Positions 7,567 to 15,373 of a DNA stretch of 27,318 nucleotides are shown one piece after another (within the stretch, counting starts at the first letter, position 1; each line of letters opens with the position of its first letter). This DNA is from RUG708 sp050946535 (lineage in GTDB: Bacteria > Bacillota > Clostridia > Peptostreptococcales > Anaerovoracaceae), in assembly GCA_050946535.1 (NCBI GenBank), contig JBMNUZ010000019.1:1-27318 (forward strand). Direction: 5' to 3'. Under the pieces are notes generated by a model. It had not been told where the DNA came from. It was given only the letters and a program-made list of their open reading frames with translations, and searched no databases. A program made the translations under genes and the position numbers.

Positions 7567-8172
7567 CTATAAATGTGAAAGCTTCTTGAGCGATGCCTTG
7601 ATTATTTCTTCGGCCGAAGAAGCATCTGCTCCGCACGCCTCGGCCGCTTCCGCAGCTTCGCTTCGCGAATAGCCCAGCGCCATGAGCGCCGACACAGCGT
7701 CCTCGAATGCCACGAGCTCTTCCGGTTTTTTCCTGCCTGCAGGAGCCGCTGCGCCGATGTCTGCTGAAATCTTCTCGATCTTGTCCTTCAGTTCGAGAAT
7801 TATCCTCGACGCCGTTTTCTTTCCTATTCCGGGAGCACGCGTAAATGCTCCCGCGTCGTCGAACAGAACAGCCTTTTTTATTTCGGCTGCGCTCATCACA
7901 GAAAGCACCGACTGCGCTCCTTTATTTCCGATGCCGCTGACCGAAGTCAGCATCTTGAAGATTTCAAGACTCTCATTGTCGTCAAATCCGAACAAGCTGA
8001 CGCCGTCTTCCCTCACGGCAAGGTATGTGTAAACCGTAACCGTCTCGTCCGGCGCCGCCAGATAGATAGCGGAAGAGCTCGGCATGAATATTTCGTATCC
8101 TACACCTGAGTTTTCCAGTATGATTCCTCCGTTAAACGTACCTGTGACTTTTCCCTTTATATAATGAAACAA
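7567..8172 (-). CDS. ruvA: Holliday junction DNA-binding subunit RuvA
   Basis: Binds four-way junctions and loads RuvB. It has 201 residues: an N-terminal OB fold (MFHYIKGKVTG to about 62), two helix-hairpin-helix motifs (SVSGIGNKGAQSVLSV and APGIGKKTASRIILELK), a linker near 140-155 and a C-terminal RuvB-contacting three-helix domain (AVSALMALGYSRSEAAEA). The start is TTG at 8172 with AAAGG about 10 bases upstream; no in-frame ATG or GTG fits better. It is 15 bases downstream of ruvC. Confidence 0.97.
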   Translation of the reverse strand: MFHYIKGKVTGTFNGGIILENSGVGYEIFMPSSSAIYLAAPDETVTVYTYLAVREDGVSLFGFDDNESLEIFKMLTSVSGIGNKGAQSVLSVMSAAEIKKAVLFDDAGAFTRAPGIGKKTASRIILELKDKIEKISADIGAAAPAGRKKPEELVAFEDAVSALMALGYSRSEAAEAAEACGADASSAEEIIKASLKKLSHL

Positions 8173-8187
8173 TGAGGATCTGCCTTT

Positions 8188-8757
8188 CTATCTGATTATC
8201 CTGAAGTCGTCTTTCTTCTTGCTGTTCTTTTTAGCCGCATCTTCTTTGGCAAGAGCCTGGTCTATCGCATTTTTCAACGTTGCGTTTCCGCCCATCGAAT
8301 TTGCGTGGCATATAGCTGCCGCCAGCGCGTCCGCCGTGTCATCCGGCTTCGGAACTTTGTCGAGTCCGAGAATGGTCTTTACCATCTGCTGGACCTGCTT
8401 TTTCTCCGCGCGTCCGTAACCGACGAGTGCCTGCTTGATCTGAAGCGGAGTGTATTCCGCGACCTCCACGCCCGAATTTACGCACGCGAGCACAGCCACG
8501 CCTCTGGCCTGCCCGACGTTTATAACCGTCTTTGCGTTTGTATTGTAAAAAAGCTCCTCGAACGAGGCGGCTTCAGGTTCTGTTTCTGCTATTATATCCA
8601 TCAGCGAGGAATAAAGGAATTTCAGCCTTTCGGGCATCGGCGCCGAAGGGCCTGTCGAAATACTGCCGTAATCGATAGCTTTCAGCCTGCTGCCCCTGCG
8701 CTCAATGACGCCATATCCCATAAGCGCATAGCCTGGATCGACTCCGAGTATTCTCAT
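8188..8757 (-). CDS. ruvC: Holliday junction endonuclease RuvC
   Basis: Resolves Holliday junctions by paired nicking. I chose the ATG at 8757, which has AGGAGG six bases upstream and begins directly with the family N-terminus MRILGVDPGYALMGYG. The open frame extends 16 codons further upstream but without a signal. At 189 residues it is slightly long because of a Lys/Asp-rich C-terminal tail (about 165-189). Acidic catalytic residues are visible: Asp7, Glu67 in SFEELFYN, and Asp140 and Asp143 in PDDTADALA. First gene of the ruvCAB-spoIID-like unit. Confidence 0.96.
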   Translation of the reverse strand: MRILGVDPGYALMGYGVIERRGSRLKAIDYGSISTGPSAPMPERLKFLYSSLMDIIAETEPEAASFEELFYNTNAKTVINVGQARGVAVLACVNSGVEVAEYTPLQIKQALVGYGRAEKKQVQQMVKTILGLDKVPKPDDTADALAAAICHANSMGGNATLKNAIDQALAKEDAAKKNSKKKDDFRIIR

Positions 8758-8795
8758 AAAATTCCTCCTGTTTTTGCTGCCATGTAAATCGTTTA

Positions 8796-8824
8796 ATTTT
8801 ACCACATATAAAAATCAACGTCAA
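8796..8824 (-). promoter_or_regulatory. Sigma-A type promoter for the ruvCAB operon
   Basis: On the minus strand, TTGACG (8824-8819), a 17-base spacer and TAAAAT (8801-8796) form a near-consensus vegetative promoter. The predicted start near 8789 gives a leader of about 32 bases to the ruvC ATG. No gram-positive LexA box was seen beside it. Confidence 0.8.
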
Positions 8825-8848
8825 AATGTAGAAATTTCGTATATTCAA

Positions 8849-8875
8849 TTATTCGTATCTCATCTTATTCGTATC
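8849..8875. repeat. 11-bp direct repeat upstream of the ruvC promoter
   Basis: TTATTCGTATC occurs at 8849-8859 and 8865-8875, with a 16-base period. A weaker third copy lies near 8836-8842. It sits between the two divergent promoters, so it may bind a regulator or be another small tandem duplication. Confidence 0.6.
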
Positions 8876-8889
8876 ATATTTTCTTAAGT

Positions 8890-8917
8890 TTGCGGCTTCC
8901 CATTAATAGTGTATAAT
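8890..8917 (+). promoter_or_regulatory. Sigma-A type promoter for argR-recN
   Basis: TTGCGG (8890-8895), a 16-base spacer and a perfect TATAAT (8912-8917) face argR. The predicted start near 8924 leaves an untranslated leader of about 400 bases through the GCA-rich repeats. A second promoter closer to argR was not recognised. Confidence 0.65.
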
Positions 8918-9052
8918 TATTCTATAGATAAAGTAATTATGCATTTCTGACTGGTTTCGTACATGCTGCCGGCTCCGGCGCGCGGCTGAAACTTAAGTGA
9001 ATGCAACCGAAGTGAAACTGTACCGCTCCGGGCGGAAATCAACTACTGAAGA

Positions 9053-9307
9053 TGCAGTAATGCAGCAACATGAGCATTAATGCACCAGCATAAGCAATAA
9101 TAGAAGCAGCGATGCAGCAAAACATGCATGAAGTTGACGATAACTCCGCGACGGGGTATTGCAGCGATATATGCGGTAATGCAGCGATGTAGCAACATGA
9201 GCATTAATGCACCAGAATAAGCAATAATAGAAGCAGCGATGCAGCAAATAGAAGCAGCAATGCAGCAGTATTTGCAGCAATGCAGCAGTATTTGCAGTAA
9301 TGCATCA
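9053..9307 (+). repeat. GCA-rich nested repeat array in the argR leader
   Basis: A 58-base unit occurs at 9064-9121 and 9191-9248 with one mismatch. Then a 20-base unit, GCAGCAATGCAGCAGTATTT, is repeated exactly at 9254-9273 and 9274-9293, with a partial third copy at 9294-9307. Both long units contain the perfect palindrome GCATTAATGC (9074-9083 and 9201-9210). The whole stretch is built from variants of GCAGYAATGCAGCA. Neither strand gives a credible protein. Confidence 0.9.
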
Positions 9308-9324
9308 AAAAAGAGGCAGTAATA

Positions 9325-9783
9325 TTGAGATATTCAAGACAGGAGAAAATTCTCGAGCTGATCACCAGCCACGAAATAGAAACTCAGGAGGCTCTCGTCT
9401 CAATGCTGGCTGAAGAGGGCTACAGCGCCACTCAGGCAACGGTTTCGAGAGACATAAAAGAACTGAGGCTAATCAAGAAAAGAACGGCTTCAGGCAAGTA
9501 CATATATTCAAAATCGGAAGAAACGCACAGTGCTGGTTCCTCCGGAAGATACGAGAGTATTTTCCGCAACACTGTAAACAGCATCGAATATTCAGGAAAT
9601 ATACTTGTCATCAAAACAGTATCGGGATGCGCGAACGCCGCATGCGAAGCGCTCGATTCAATGAATTACGACGAAATAGTCGGAACGCTGGCGGGGGACA
9701 ATACCCTCTTCGCAGTCATTGACAGTCCGGACAATGCTCCGGAGATTTCGGGCAGGCTCCGCGCCCTGCTGAGCGGCGAATAA
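9325..9783 (+). CDS. argR: Arginine repressor/activator ArgR
   Basis: Arginine-sensing hexameric regulator of arginine synthesis and catabolism genes. The 152 residues show an N-terminal winged helix (SRQEKILELI to about 70) with the recognition motif ATQATVSRDIKELRLIK. The C-terminal oligomerisation and arginine-binding domain shows GCANAACEALDSMNYDEIVGTLAGDNT, where the GDN triplet replaces the more common GDD. The start is TTG at 9325, preceded by AGAGG; nothing better lies upstream in frame. It sits 19 bases before recN, a pairing found widely in Firmicutes. Confidence 0.95.
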   Translation: MRYSRQEKILELITSHEIETQEALVSMLAEEGYSATQATVSRDIKELRLIKKRTASGKYIYSKSEETHSAGSSGRYESIFRNTVNSIEYSGNILVIKTVSGCANAACEALDSMNYDEIVGTLAGDNTLFAVIDSPDNAPEISGRLRALLSGE

Positions 9784-9802
9784 CACAGTACAAGGAGATT
9801 TA

Positions 9803-11467
9803 ATGTTATCGCATATTTATATACGTGATTTTGCCATTATTAAAGAGATAGACCTCGACCTTTCTGACGGTCTCAACATCATTTCCGGCGAGACAGGAAC
9901 CGGGAAATCGATCGTCATTCAGGCCGTAAACGCTGCTCTCGGCGGCAGAGGAAGCGCAGCCATGGTAGCAGAAGGCGCGAAGAAAGCTCTCGTGCAGCTC
10001 GTCTTTACCTGCACGGAAAGCGAAATCGGAAGGCTCGGACGTTTCGGGAAAACCTGCGAAGACGGCGAGATAATCTTCTCGAGGGAAATATCGGCTTCGG
10101 GCAGGAGCACCGCGAGAATCAACGGAGAAATCGTCAAACTTTCGGAGCTCGCCGAAACGGCTTCAAATCTCGCCGACATACACGGGCAGTACGACAATCA
10201 GTTCTTCCTCAATCCGTCTAAGCACATCGATATAATTGACTTGTGCGCTTCAGACACAATTTCGCCCATCAAGAAGAGACTTTCCTCATTGTTTTCTGAC
10301 TATCAGCAGAAACGGCACGAGCTCGTAAAATTCAGAAAAGACCGTGGAGAATACATCAGGCAGCGCGATTTCATGCAGTATGAACTTGCGGAAATAAACG
10401 CAGTCGATCCGAAACCGGACGAGGACAAAGAGCTCCAGGAAAAGTCTGTCGTACTTTCGAACGGCGAAAAGATCTTCGACACTCTTAGCCGCTGCTACGA
10501 CATCATATACAACAGCAATATCGAAGGATGCGCGAGCATGCTGTCCGAAATCGGGCAATACAGCTCCGTGTACTCCAAACTCAGCGAACAGACGTCCGAA
10601 TGCGCTTATACACTGAGTGACATTCAGGACGAAATCAGGCGCGCCCGCGACGACGCCGTCTTCTCTCCTGAGGAGCTTGACCGCGTCATGTCCAGAATCG
10701 ACGCCATCGAAAACCTGAAGCGCAAATACGGCGGAACGATCGAAAGCGTGCTCGCTCACCGCGACGAGGCCGAGCGTGCTCTTTCCCTCTCGGAAGATTC
10801 CGATGAGATGGAAAAGCAGCTTAAAGAGCAGTACATTAAAGTGCGCGACGAAGTCATAGCCGTATCGAAGGAACTTTCAGAGGCGAGACGTCAAGCCGCC
10901 GGCGAATTCCAGGAAAAGATGACGAAAGAGCTCGCCGAGCTCAATTTCAAAAACGCGGTATTCAAGGTCGAAATCGCGGAGCACAAAAACGCCAAGGGGC
11001 AGCCTGTGCTCACTGCCAACGGAACCGACACCGTTGAATTCAGATTCACGTCGAATAAGAACACTTCGCTCAAGCCGCTGGCCGAGATCGCTTCCGGCGG
11101 TGAGATCTCGAGAATCTCGCTGGCATTCAAGAGCATCATGGGGAGCGCCTCTATGATCGGCACCATGATATTCGACGAAATCGACACCGGCATCAGCGGA
11201 CGGACGGCCAGCGTCGTAGGCAGAAAGATGCGGAAGATAGCGGCGGATCATCAGGTGATCTGCATCACCCACCTGCCGCAGATAGCTGCTGCCGGCGACT
11301 GCGAATACCTGATAAGCAGAAACGACGACCAGAACGGCAGCTACACCATGATAACAAAACTGGACGAAGACGCGCGCGTGCTCGAGATCGCCCGCCTGCT
11401 CGGCGGAACCAATATTACGGAGACAACGCTGAAGAGCGCGCGCGAACTCATAGAAGCTTCCAAATAA
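9803..11467 (+). CDS. recN: DNA repair protein RecN
   Basis: SMC-like ATPase acting early in double-strand break repair. The 554 residues are full length. Walker A is GETGTGKS (29-36). Two coiled-coil arms fill roughly 150-370. The ABC signature is SGGEISRISLAFK near 430, Walker B is MIFDEIDTGISG near 454, and the switch His is in CITHLPQIAA. The ATG at 9803 follows AAGGAG. It is the second gene of the argR transcription unit and ends in a strong hairpin. Confidence 0.98.
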   Translation: MLSHIYIRDFAIIKEIDLDLSDGLNIISGETGTGKSIVIQAVNAALGGRGSAAMVAEGAKKALVQLVFTCTESEIGRLGRFGKTCEDGEIIFSREISASGRSTARINGEIVKLSELAETASNLADIHGQYDNQFFLNPSKHIDIIDLCASDTISPIKKRLSSLFSDYQQKRHELVKFRKDRGEYIRQRDFMQYELAEINAVDPKPDEDKELQEKSVVLSNGEKIFDTLSRCYDIIYNSNIEGCASMLSEIGQYSSVYSKLSEQTSECAYTLSDIQDEIRRARDDAVFSPEELDRVMSRIDAIENLKRKYGGTIESVLAHRDEAERALSLSEDSDEMEKQLKEQYIKVRDEVIAVSKELSEARRQAAGEFQEKMTKELAELNFKNAVFKVEIAEHKNAKGQPVLTANGTDTVEFRFTSNKNTSLKPLAEIASGGEISRISLAFKSIMGSASMIGTMIFDEIDTGISGRTASVVGRKMRKIAADHQVICITHLPQIAAAGDCEYLISRNDDQNGSYTMITKLDEDARVLEIARLLGGTNITETTLKSARELIEASK

Positions 11468-11487
11468 CAGGCAATAATAATCACACG

Positions 11488-11547
11488 AAAACGGGCTGTT
11501 TCTCCTGTCCTGGCAAAGTGCCGGCGGGAAACAGCCCGTTTAATTTT
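11488..11547 (+). terminator. Long hairpin terminator between convergent recN and aroK
   Basis: A 14-bp perfect stem (11489-11502 with 11528-11541) encloses 25 bases that can form a further small hairpin (CTGGCA/TGCCGG). On the plus strand it is followed by AATTTTTT, a good T-tract. On the minus strand the tail is TTTTCGTGTG, so it probably serves both directions. Confidence 0.9.
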
Positions 11548-11571
11548 TTCATTATGTTTTACAGACCTTGC

Positions 11572-12105
11572 TTAAAGTTCTTTTACTGGTCCGGGAACGA
11601 CCGGCATCTTCATGTGCATCATCTTCATGAATTCGTAAACCGAATCCTCGAGGCTCTTGCCGTCTGTGTTCAGGACTACATCTGCGTACTTTTCATAGAG
11701 CGGTACGCGGAGATTGTAGAGGTCGGCCAGAGTCTGGCCCGGCGCCATGGCTATGCCTCTCGTCTTGATATTTTTGAGGCGTCTGTTTATCTCTTCGAAA
11801 GGAAGCTCGATATATACGATCTTTCCTGTCTCGGCCAGGTGCTTCATCGCCCTGTCGCTGTAAACAGCGCTGCCACCCGTTGCAATCACAGTATCGTTCA
11901 GATCAACCTCTGAAAGCACTTCATCTTCTATTTTCAGGAATTCGTCCATTCCATCTTTATCGATGATATCCTGCAGCAGTCTGCCCGTCTTCTGCTGGAT
12001 CAGCAGATCCGTATCTACGAATGACATTCCGAGCGATTTCGCGAGTACTACCCCGAATGTGCTCTTGCCGCACGCAGGCATGCCTATTAATATCAGATTA
12101 TTCAT
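11572..12105 (-). CDS. aroK: Shikimate kinase-like protein
   Basis: Predicted to phosphorylate shikimate in the chorismate pathway. I chose the ATG at 12105, with GGGAGG six bases upstream; the open frame runs 20 codons further up without a signal. The 177 residues begin with the P-loop GMPACGKST (8-16), followed by VDTD with Asp31 and Asp33, a GGS motif (ATGGSAVYS) in place of GGG, and a lid region with TRGIAMAPGQTL. The usual substrate Arg of the FRxxE motif is replaced: the segment reads FLKIEDEVL. That marks it as a divergent, shikimate-kinase-like subgroup common in Clostridia, so substrate is less certain than fold. It lies 30 bases after the rpsA terminator with no visible promoter of its own. 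Confidence 0.8.
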   Translation of the reverse strand: MNNLILIGMPACGKSTFGVVLAKSLGMSFVDTDLLIQQKTGRLLQDIIDKDGMDEFLKIEDEVLSEVDLNDTVIATGGSAVYSDRAMKHLAETGKIVYIELPFEEINRRLKNIKTRGIAMAPGQTLADLYNLRVPLYEKYADVVLNTDGKSLEDSVYEFMKMMHMKMPVVPGPVKEL

Positions 12106-12135
12106 AACGCCTCCCGGCTGAGCGAAATTATGGAT

Positions 12136-12172
12136 GAAAAAAGCTGCTGTGCAGATAAAACACACAGCAGCT
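12136..12172 (-). terminator. Strong intrinsic terminator after the ispH-rpsA fusion
   Basis: A perfect 10-bp stem (12142-12151 with 12163-12172), an 11-base loop and a run of six T on the minus strand. It ends only about 30 bases before the aroK ATG, so aroK must rely on read-through or a promoter hidden here. Confidence 0.9.
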
Positions 12173-12213
12173 CTGTCACATTCAGTCTTATGGTTATATT
12201 CTGAGAAAAATTG

Positions 12214-14394
12214 CTATTCAGCAGCCGGAGTTTCTTCTTCGGCAGCAGGAGCTTCCTCAGCAGGTGCAGCTTCTTCAGCAGCAGGAGCTTCTTCAGCAGC
12301 AGGTGCCTCTTCTTCAGGAGCAGATGCTTCTTCAGCAGGTGCTTCCTCAGGAGCTGGAGCAGCCTCTTCAGCAGGTGCTTCTTCCTCGGCAGGAGCTTCT
12401 TCCTCTTCCGCCTTTTCTGCCTCCGCTGCTTCCATTTCGGCCTTTGCATCTTTGATGCTGAGACTGATTCTTCTCTTCTCTTCGTCTATGTCGAGAATCT
12501 TGGTGTAAACCTTGTCGCCGATCGCAACTTCGTCAGCGATGTTGTTTACTCTTCTCGGAGCGATCTCGGAAATATGAACGAGACCGTCGAGACCCGGCTC
12601 GAGCTCAACGAATGCACCGTATTCCTTGATCTGTACTACCTTGCCTTCTACAATCTGGCCGACCTTGTAGTTGTCGTTGATAACCGACCAAGGTTCCGGA
12701 GTAAGCTGCTTGAGGCCGAGCGAAATCTTGCCCTTTTCCTGATTCATTGACAGGATCTTGACGTGGATCTTCTGGCCGATTTCGAGAGCTTCCTGCGGAT
12801 GTCTGAGCTTGCCCCATGAAATTTCTGAAATGTGGAGCAGTCCGTCGAGGCCGCCGATATCTACGAAAGCACCGTAGTCTGTAAATCTCATTACTGTACC
12901 TTCGATAACGTCGCCAACCTTGAGAGAAGCCCAGATCTCAGCGATCTTCTTGCTCTTCTCTTCTGCAAGGTAAGCCTTGTGTGAGAATACTGCCTTGTTT
13001 CTCTTCTGATCTACTCTTGTAACCTTTACGGTAAGAGTCTGGCCGATGAATTCATCAGCCTTTTCTACATATCTGTCATTAAGCTGAGACATAGGGATGA
13101 AGCCGGAAACTTCTTTGTAGAGAGCGATAACTCCGCCCTTTACCTCACGCTGAACCTTGACATCAATAAACGTCTTGTCTTCATAAGCTTTGATGATTTC
13201 AGCCCAGTGTTCGCTGATTTCGATCTTCTTGCGCGAAAGCAAAATATTACCCTCGCCGTCATCGTTCTTTACGACTTTAGCTTCTACGACATCGCCCAGC
13301 TTAAACTGAGTTTCTATATCCTGACCAGGTTCTAGCGCCATCTCGTTTTTAGGGATAATACCGTCTTTTTTGCATCCTAAATTCACATAGATTTCGCGAG
13401 GACCTATCTGAATTACTTCGCCTTTGACGATTTCACCACGCTGCGGCATCCTCAGGGTCTTTTCGATTTCACCCATGAGGTCGTTCATGTCCTTAGCATC
13501 ATCGACATTGTTAGTGATAACTTCACTCATATGAGCAATAACCTCCTTAATTATGCGTTCAGGCGCAGACGCACCTGCCGACACTCCTATTCTATTACAT
13601 TTTAGAATCTGTTGCAATGGCAAAAACTCACTATTTTCTACGAAAAACGTGCTTTTACACACGGCTCTGGAAGTTTCATACAATTTTCGTGTATTTGAAC
13701 TCGATTTGCTGCCTATTATTATCATTAAATCGGAATCCGCTGCCAGTTCGCGGCAGTCACGCTGCCTGTCTGCGGTCGCCCTGCAGATCGTCCTGTTTAT
13801 CACCGCGTCTGGAAACCGTTCACTGATTTCTCCCGCGCACTGCTGCCACGCCTCATCGTTAAGAGTCGTCTGTGCCACCACGTAGAGAGGTTTGCCTTCC
13901 GGAATCCGGGAGATCTGATCAGGCGAAGAGACTATCACGGCCCGTCCGCCGCACCATCCGTTTATTCCTCTTACTTCCGGATGCTCTCCGTCGCCTATTA
14001 TTACAACCTGGTAACCCTTCTCATCAGCCTCCTGAACGATGTGATGTATTCTCCGGACGCGCGGGCATGTGGCATCTATGACTTTCAGCGCGTGTTCTCC
14101 GAGTGCTTCTTCGACCTCGCGCCCCACGCCGTGCGATCTGATGATTACGGCTGAATTCTTATCCAGGCTTTCCGGACTGCTGCAGATAGAAACTCCCTTT
14201 TCTTCGAGCTCTCTCACGACCGATTCGTTGTGTATGATCGGACCGAACGTAAAGATCTTCGTTCCGGTTCCTTCTTCATCGCCGATAACTTTATTAACGG
14301 TATCGAGAGCAGCCTTGACTCCGTAGCAGAATCCGCTGTTGCCAGCCAGCTTTATCGTGTGATTCCCATATTCAAATACTGTTGTTGCGCTCAT
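12214..14394 (-). CDS. ispH-rpsA: Bifunctional IspH (HMBPP reductase) fused to ribosomal protein S1
   Basis: One long protein with two unrelated halves. Residues 1-290 (numbered from the GTG at 14400) are IspH, the last enzyme of the MEP isoprenoid pathway. It shows 4Fe-4S ligands Cys25 (GFCYGV), Cys112 (DATCPRV) and Cys206 (RTICRAT), plus His57, His90, His140 and Glu141. Residues about 320-650 are four S1 RNA-binding domains (starting near 322, 407, 494 and 579). The last 75 residues are a low-complexity Ala/Pro/Glu tail with a repetitive GCAGCAGGAGCTTCTTC-type coding sequence. The ATG at 14394 is preferred because CAGGTG lies five bases upstream; the GTG two codons earlier has no spacing for that site. 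Fusions of this kind are known in Clostridia. It follows cobO by 34 bases. Confidence 0.95.
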   Translation of the reverse strand: MSATTVFEYGNHTIKLAGNSGFCYGVKAALDTVNKVIGDEEGTGTKIFTFGPIIHNESVVRELEEKGVSICSSPESLDKNSAVIIRSHGVGREVEEALGEHALKVIDATCPRVRRIHHIVQEADEKGYQVVIIGDGEHPEVRGINGWCGGRAVIVSSPDQISRIPEGKPLYVVAQTTLNDEAWQQCAGEISERFPDAVINRTICRATADRQRDCRELAADSDLMIIIGSKSSSNTRKLYETSRAVCKSTFFVENSEFLPLQQILKCNRIGVSAGASAPERIIKEVIAHMSEVITNNVDDAKDMNDLMGEIEKTLRMPQRGEIVKGEVIQIGPREIYVNLGCKKDGIIPKNEMALEPGQDIETQFKLGDVVEAKVVKNDDGEGNILLSRKKIEISEHWAEIIKAYEDKTFIDVKVQREVKGGVIALYKEVSGFIPMSQLNDRYVEKADEFIGQTLTVKVTRVDQKRNKAVFSHKAYLAEEKSKKIAEIWASLKVGDVIEGTVMRFTDYGAFVDIGGLDGLLHISEISWGKLRHPQEALEIGQKIHVKILSMNQEKGKISLGLKQLTPEPWSVINDNYKVGQIVEGKVVQIKEYGAFVELEPGLDGLVHISEIAPRRVNNIADEVAIGDKVYTKILDIDEEKRRISLSIKDAKAEMEAAEAEKAEEEEAPAEEEAPAEEAAPAPEEAPAEEASAPEEEAPAAEEAPAAEEAAPAEEAPAAEEETPAAE

Positions 14395-14428
14395 ATTCAC
14401 CTGCTTGATCTGCGCCGCAGTCCTGCGG

Positions 14429-14944
14429 CTAGAATTCGATTCCTTTTCGCGCCTGAACGCCTGAATCGAACGGATGCTTTATCTTCTCCATGTCCGTAAC
14501 GTAATCGGCGTCTTCTATCATCCACTGGAAAGGGACTCTGCCGGTAAGAACCAGCTCTTTGTTCTTGTCGAATCCTTCCATCGCTTCTTTCAGTTCTTCC
14601 TCTGTCAGGAGATCTGCAGATGCAGCCGTTATTCCCTCGTCCAGTACGAGCACGTCGTAATTCTCGTCTCGTGCTTTTTTCAATACTTCAGCGAGGAACT
14701 TCGAATTCGCCTCCGCATTTTCTTTCAGTTCGTCTACTGTCATCTGGTACGTGAACTTTTCGCTTGCTGGCGCTCGCATCACCGTGATATTCGATATCGA
14801 GCCGAGCACCGACAGTTCTCCCGTCATGCGTGCCTTCAGAAACTGGGCGAACAGTACTCTCAGCCCGCTTCCTGCAGCTCTTACCGCAAGTCCTACAGAC
14901 GCTGTAGTCTTTCCCTTTCCGTCGCCGCAGTAGATATGTATCAC
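14429..14944 (-). CDS. cobO: Cob(I)yrinic acid a,c-diamide adenosyltransferase (CobA/CobO/BtuR type)
   Basis: Attaches the adenosyl group from ATP to reduced corrinoid, making coenzyme B12. The 171 residues show the P-loop GDGKGKTT (7-14), the segment VLVLDEG near 99, LVLTGR near 131, and the diagnostic C-terminus KHPFDSGVQARKGIEF. The start is GTG at 14944 with GGAGGTG five bases upstream. It is followed after 34 bases by ispH-rpsA and preceded by a repeat array and a CbiJ/CobK-like gene. The other corrin ring genes are not in the window, so this may serve salvage. Confidence 0.95.
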   Translation of the reverse strand: MIHIYCGDGKGKTTASVGLAVRAAGSGLRVLFAQFLKARMTGELSVLGSISNITVMRAPASEKFTYQMTVDELKENAEANSKFLAEVLKKARDENYDVLVLDEGITAASADLLTEEELKEAMEGFDKNKELVLTGRVPFQWMIEDADYVTDMEKIKHPFDSGVQARKGIEF

Positions 14945-15092
14945 GAGTACACCTCCGTTCTTCCGGTTAATTTATTCTATAATATTTATTTACCCGATTA
15001 TTTATCAGGTTTACCCGGTTTGCCCGGAATATTTCAAACTATTACCAAAAGTCCGGCTTTTTTTTATATGTATATGCGAAGCTCTGTTACCT
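14945..15092. other. A/T-rich spacer upstream of cobO
   Basis: Holds no gene. TATTAT at 14979-14984 (minus strand) could be a -10 for cobO, but the -35 at 17 bases, TGATAA, is poor. Variants of TTTACCCG recur at 14989, 15010 and nearby. A run of T follows CCGG at 15046-15065 on the plus strand, where no plus-strand gene exists. Confidence 0.4.
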
Positions 15093-15373
15093 GAAGTCCG
15101 TATTACTGTTGCTTAGATTACGTATCTCCTTTACTTGTAATCTATATCTCTGTTGTCTAAGTGCGAATCTCTTTTACCTGGAATCTTTATCTCTGTTATT
15201 GAAGTGCGAATCTATATAATTTGGAATCCTTATCTCTGTTGCTTAAGTGCGGATCTATATTAGCTGGAATCTGTATCTCTGTTATTGAAGTGCGAATCTA
15301 TATAATTTGGAATCCTTATCTCTGTTGCTTAAGTGCAAATCTCTTTTACTTAGAGCTCGTGGCTCGTATCTTT
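15093..15373 (-). repeat. 43-bp tandem repeat array past the CbiJ-like gene
   Basis: Units start at 15093 (degenerate, 45 bp), 15138, 15181, 15224, 15267 and 15310, each of the last five exactly 43 bp. Units at 15181 and 15267 match at 42 of 43 bases, and the units at 15224 and 15310 are also alike, which suggests an 86-bp higher-order duplication. The final partial unit (15353-15373) runs into the end of the next gene, whose stop region (TTTTTACTTAAGCCCGTATC in plus orientation) resembles the unit core. There are no unique spacers, so this is not a CRISPR. Confidence 0.88.

Larger units (their letters stand above)
8758..9324. other. Divergent intergenic region between ruvC and argR (567 bases)
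   Basis: Contains a strong minus-strand promoter for ruvC, an 11-bp direct repeat, a plus-strand promoter for argR and then a long leader. The leader is unremarkable from about 8925 to 9050 and GCA-rich and repetitive from 9053 to 9307. The minus-strand frame at 9077-9280 is an artefact of the repeat. Confidence 0.75.

Noticed and set aside
8757..8805. Longer ruvC frame with 16 extra N-terminal residues.
   Set aside because: The ATG at 8757 has a perfect AGGAGG and matches the family N-terminus, and the extension overlaps the promoter -10.
9077..9280. Minus-strand 67-codon frame with His, Cys and Leu runs.
   Set aside because: It is produced by the GCA-rich repeats in the argR leader and has no start signal.
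12134..12508. Plus-strand 124-codon frame rich in Ser, Ala and Gly.
   Set aside because: It is the antisense shadow of the repetitive Ala/Pro/Glu tail of the S1 fusion and of the terminator.
15010..15075. CCGG pairs followed by a run of T on the plus strand, terminator-like.
   Set aside because: The stem is only about five bases with a 23-base loop, and no plus-strand gene ends here.
15093..15352. Regular 43-bp repeats that could be taken for a CRISPR array.
   Set aside because: The repeats are contiguous with no unique spacers, and no cas genes are in the window.
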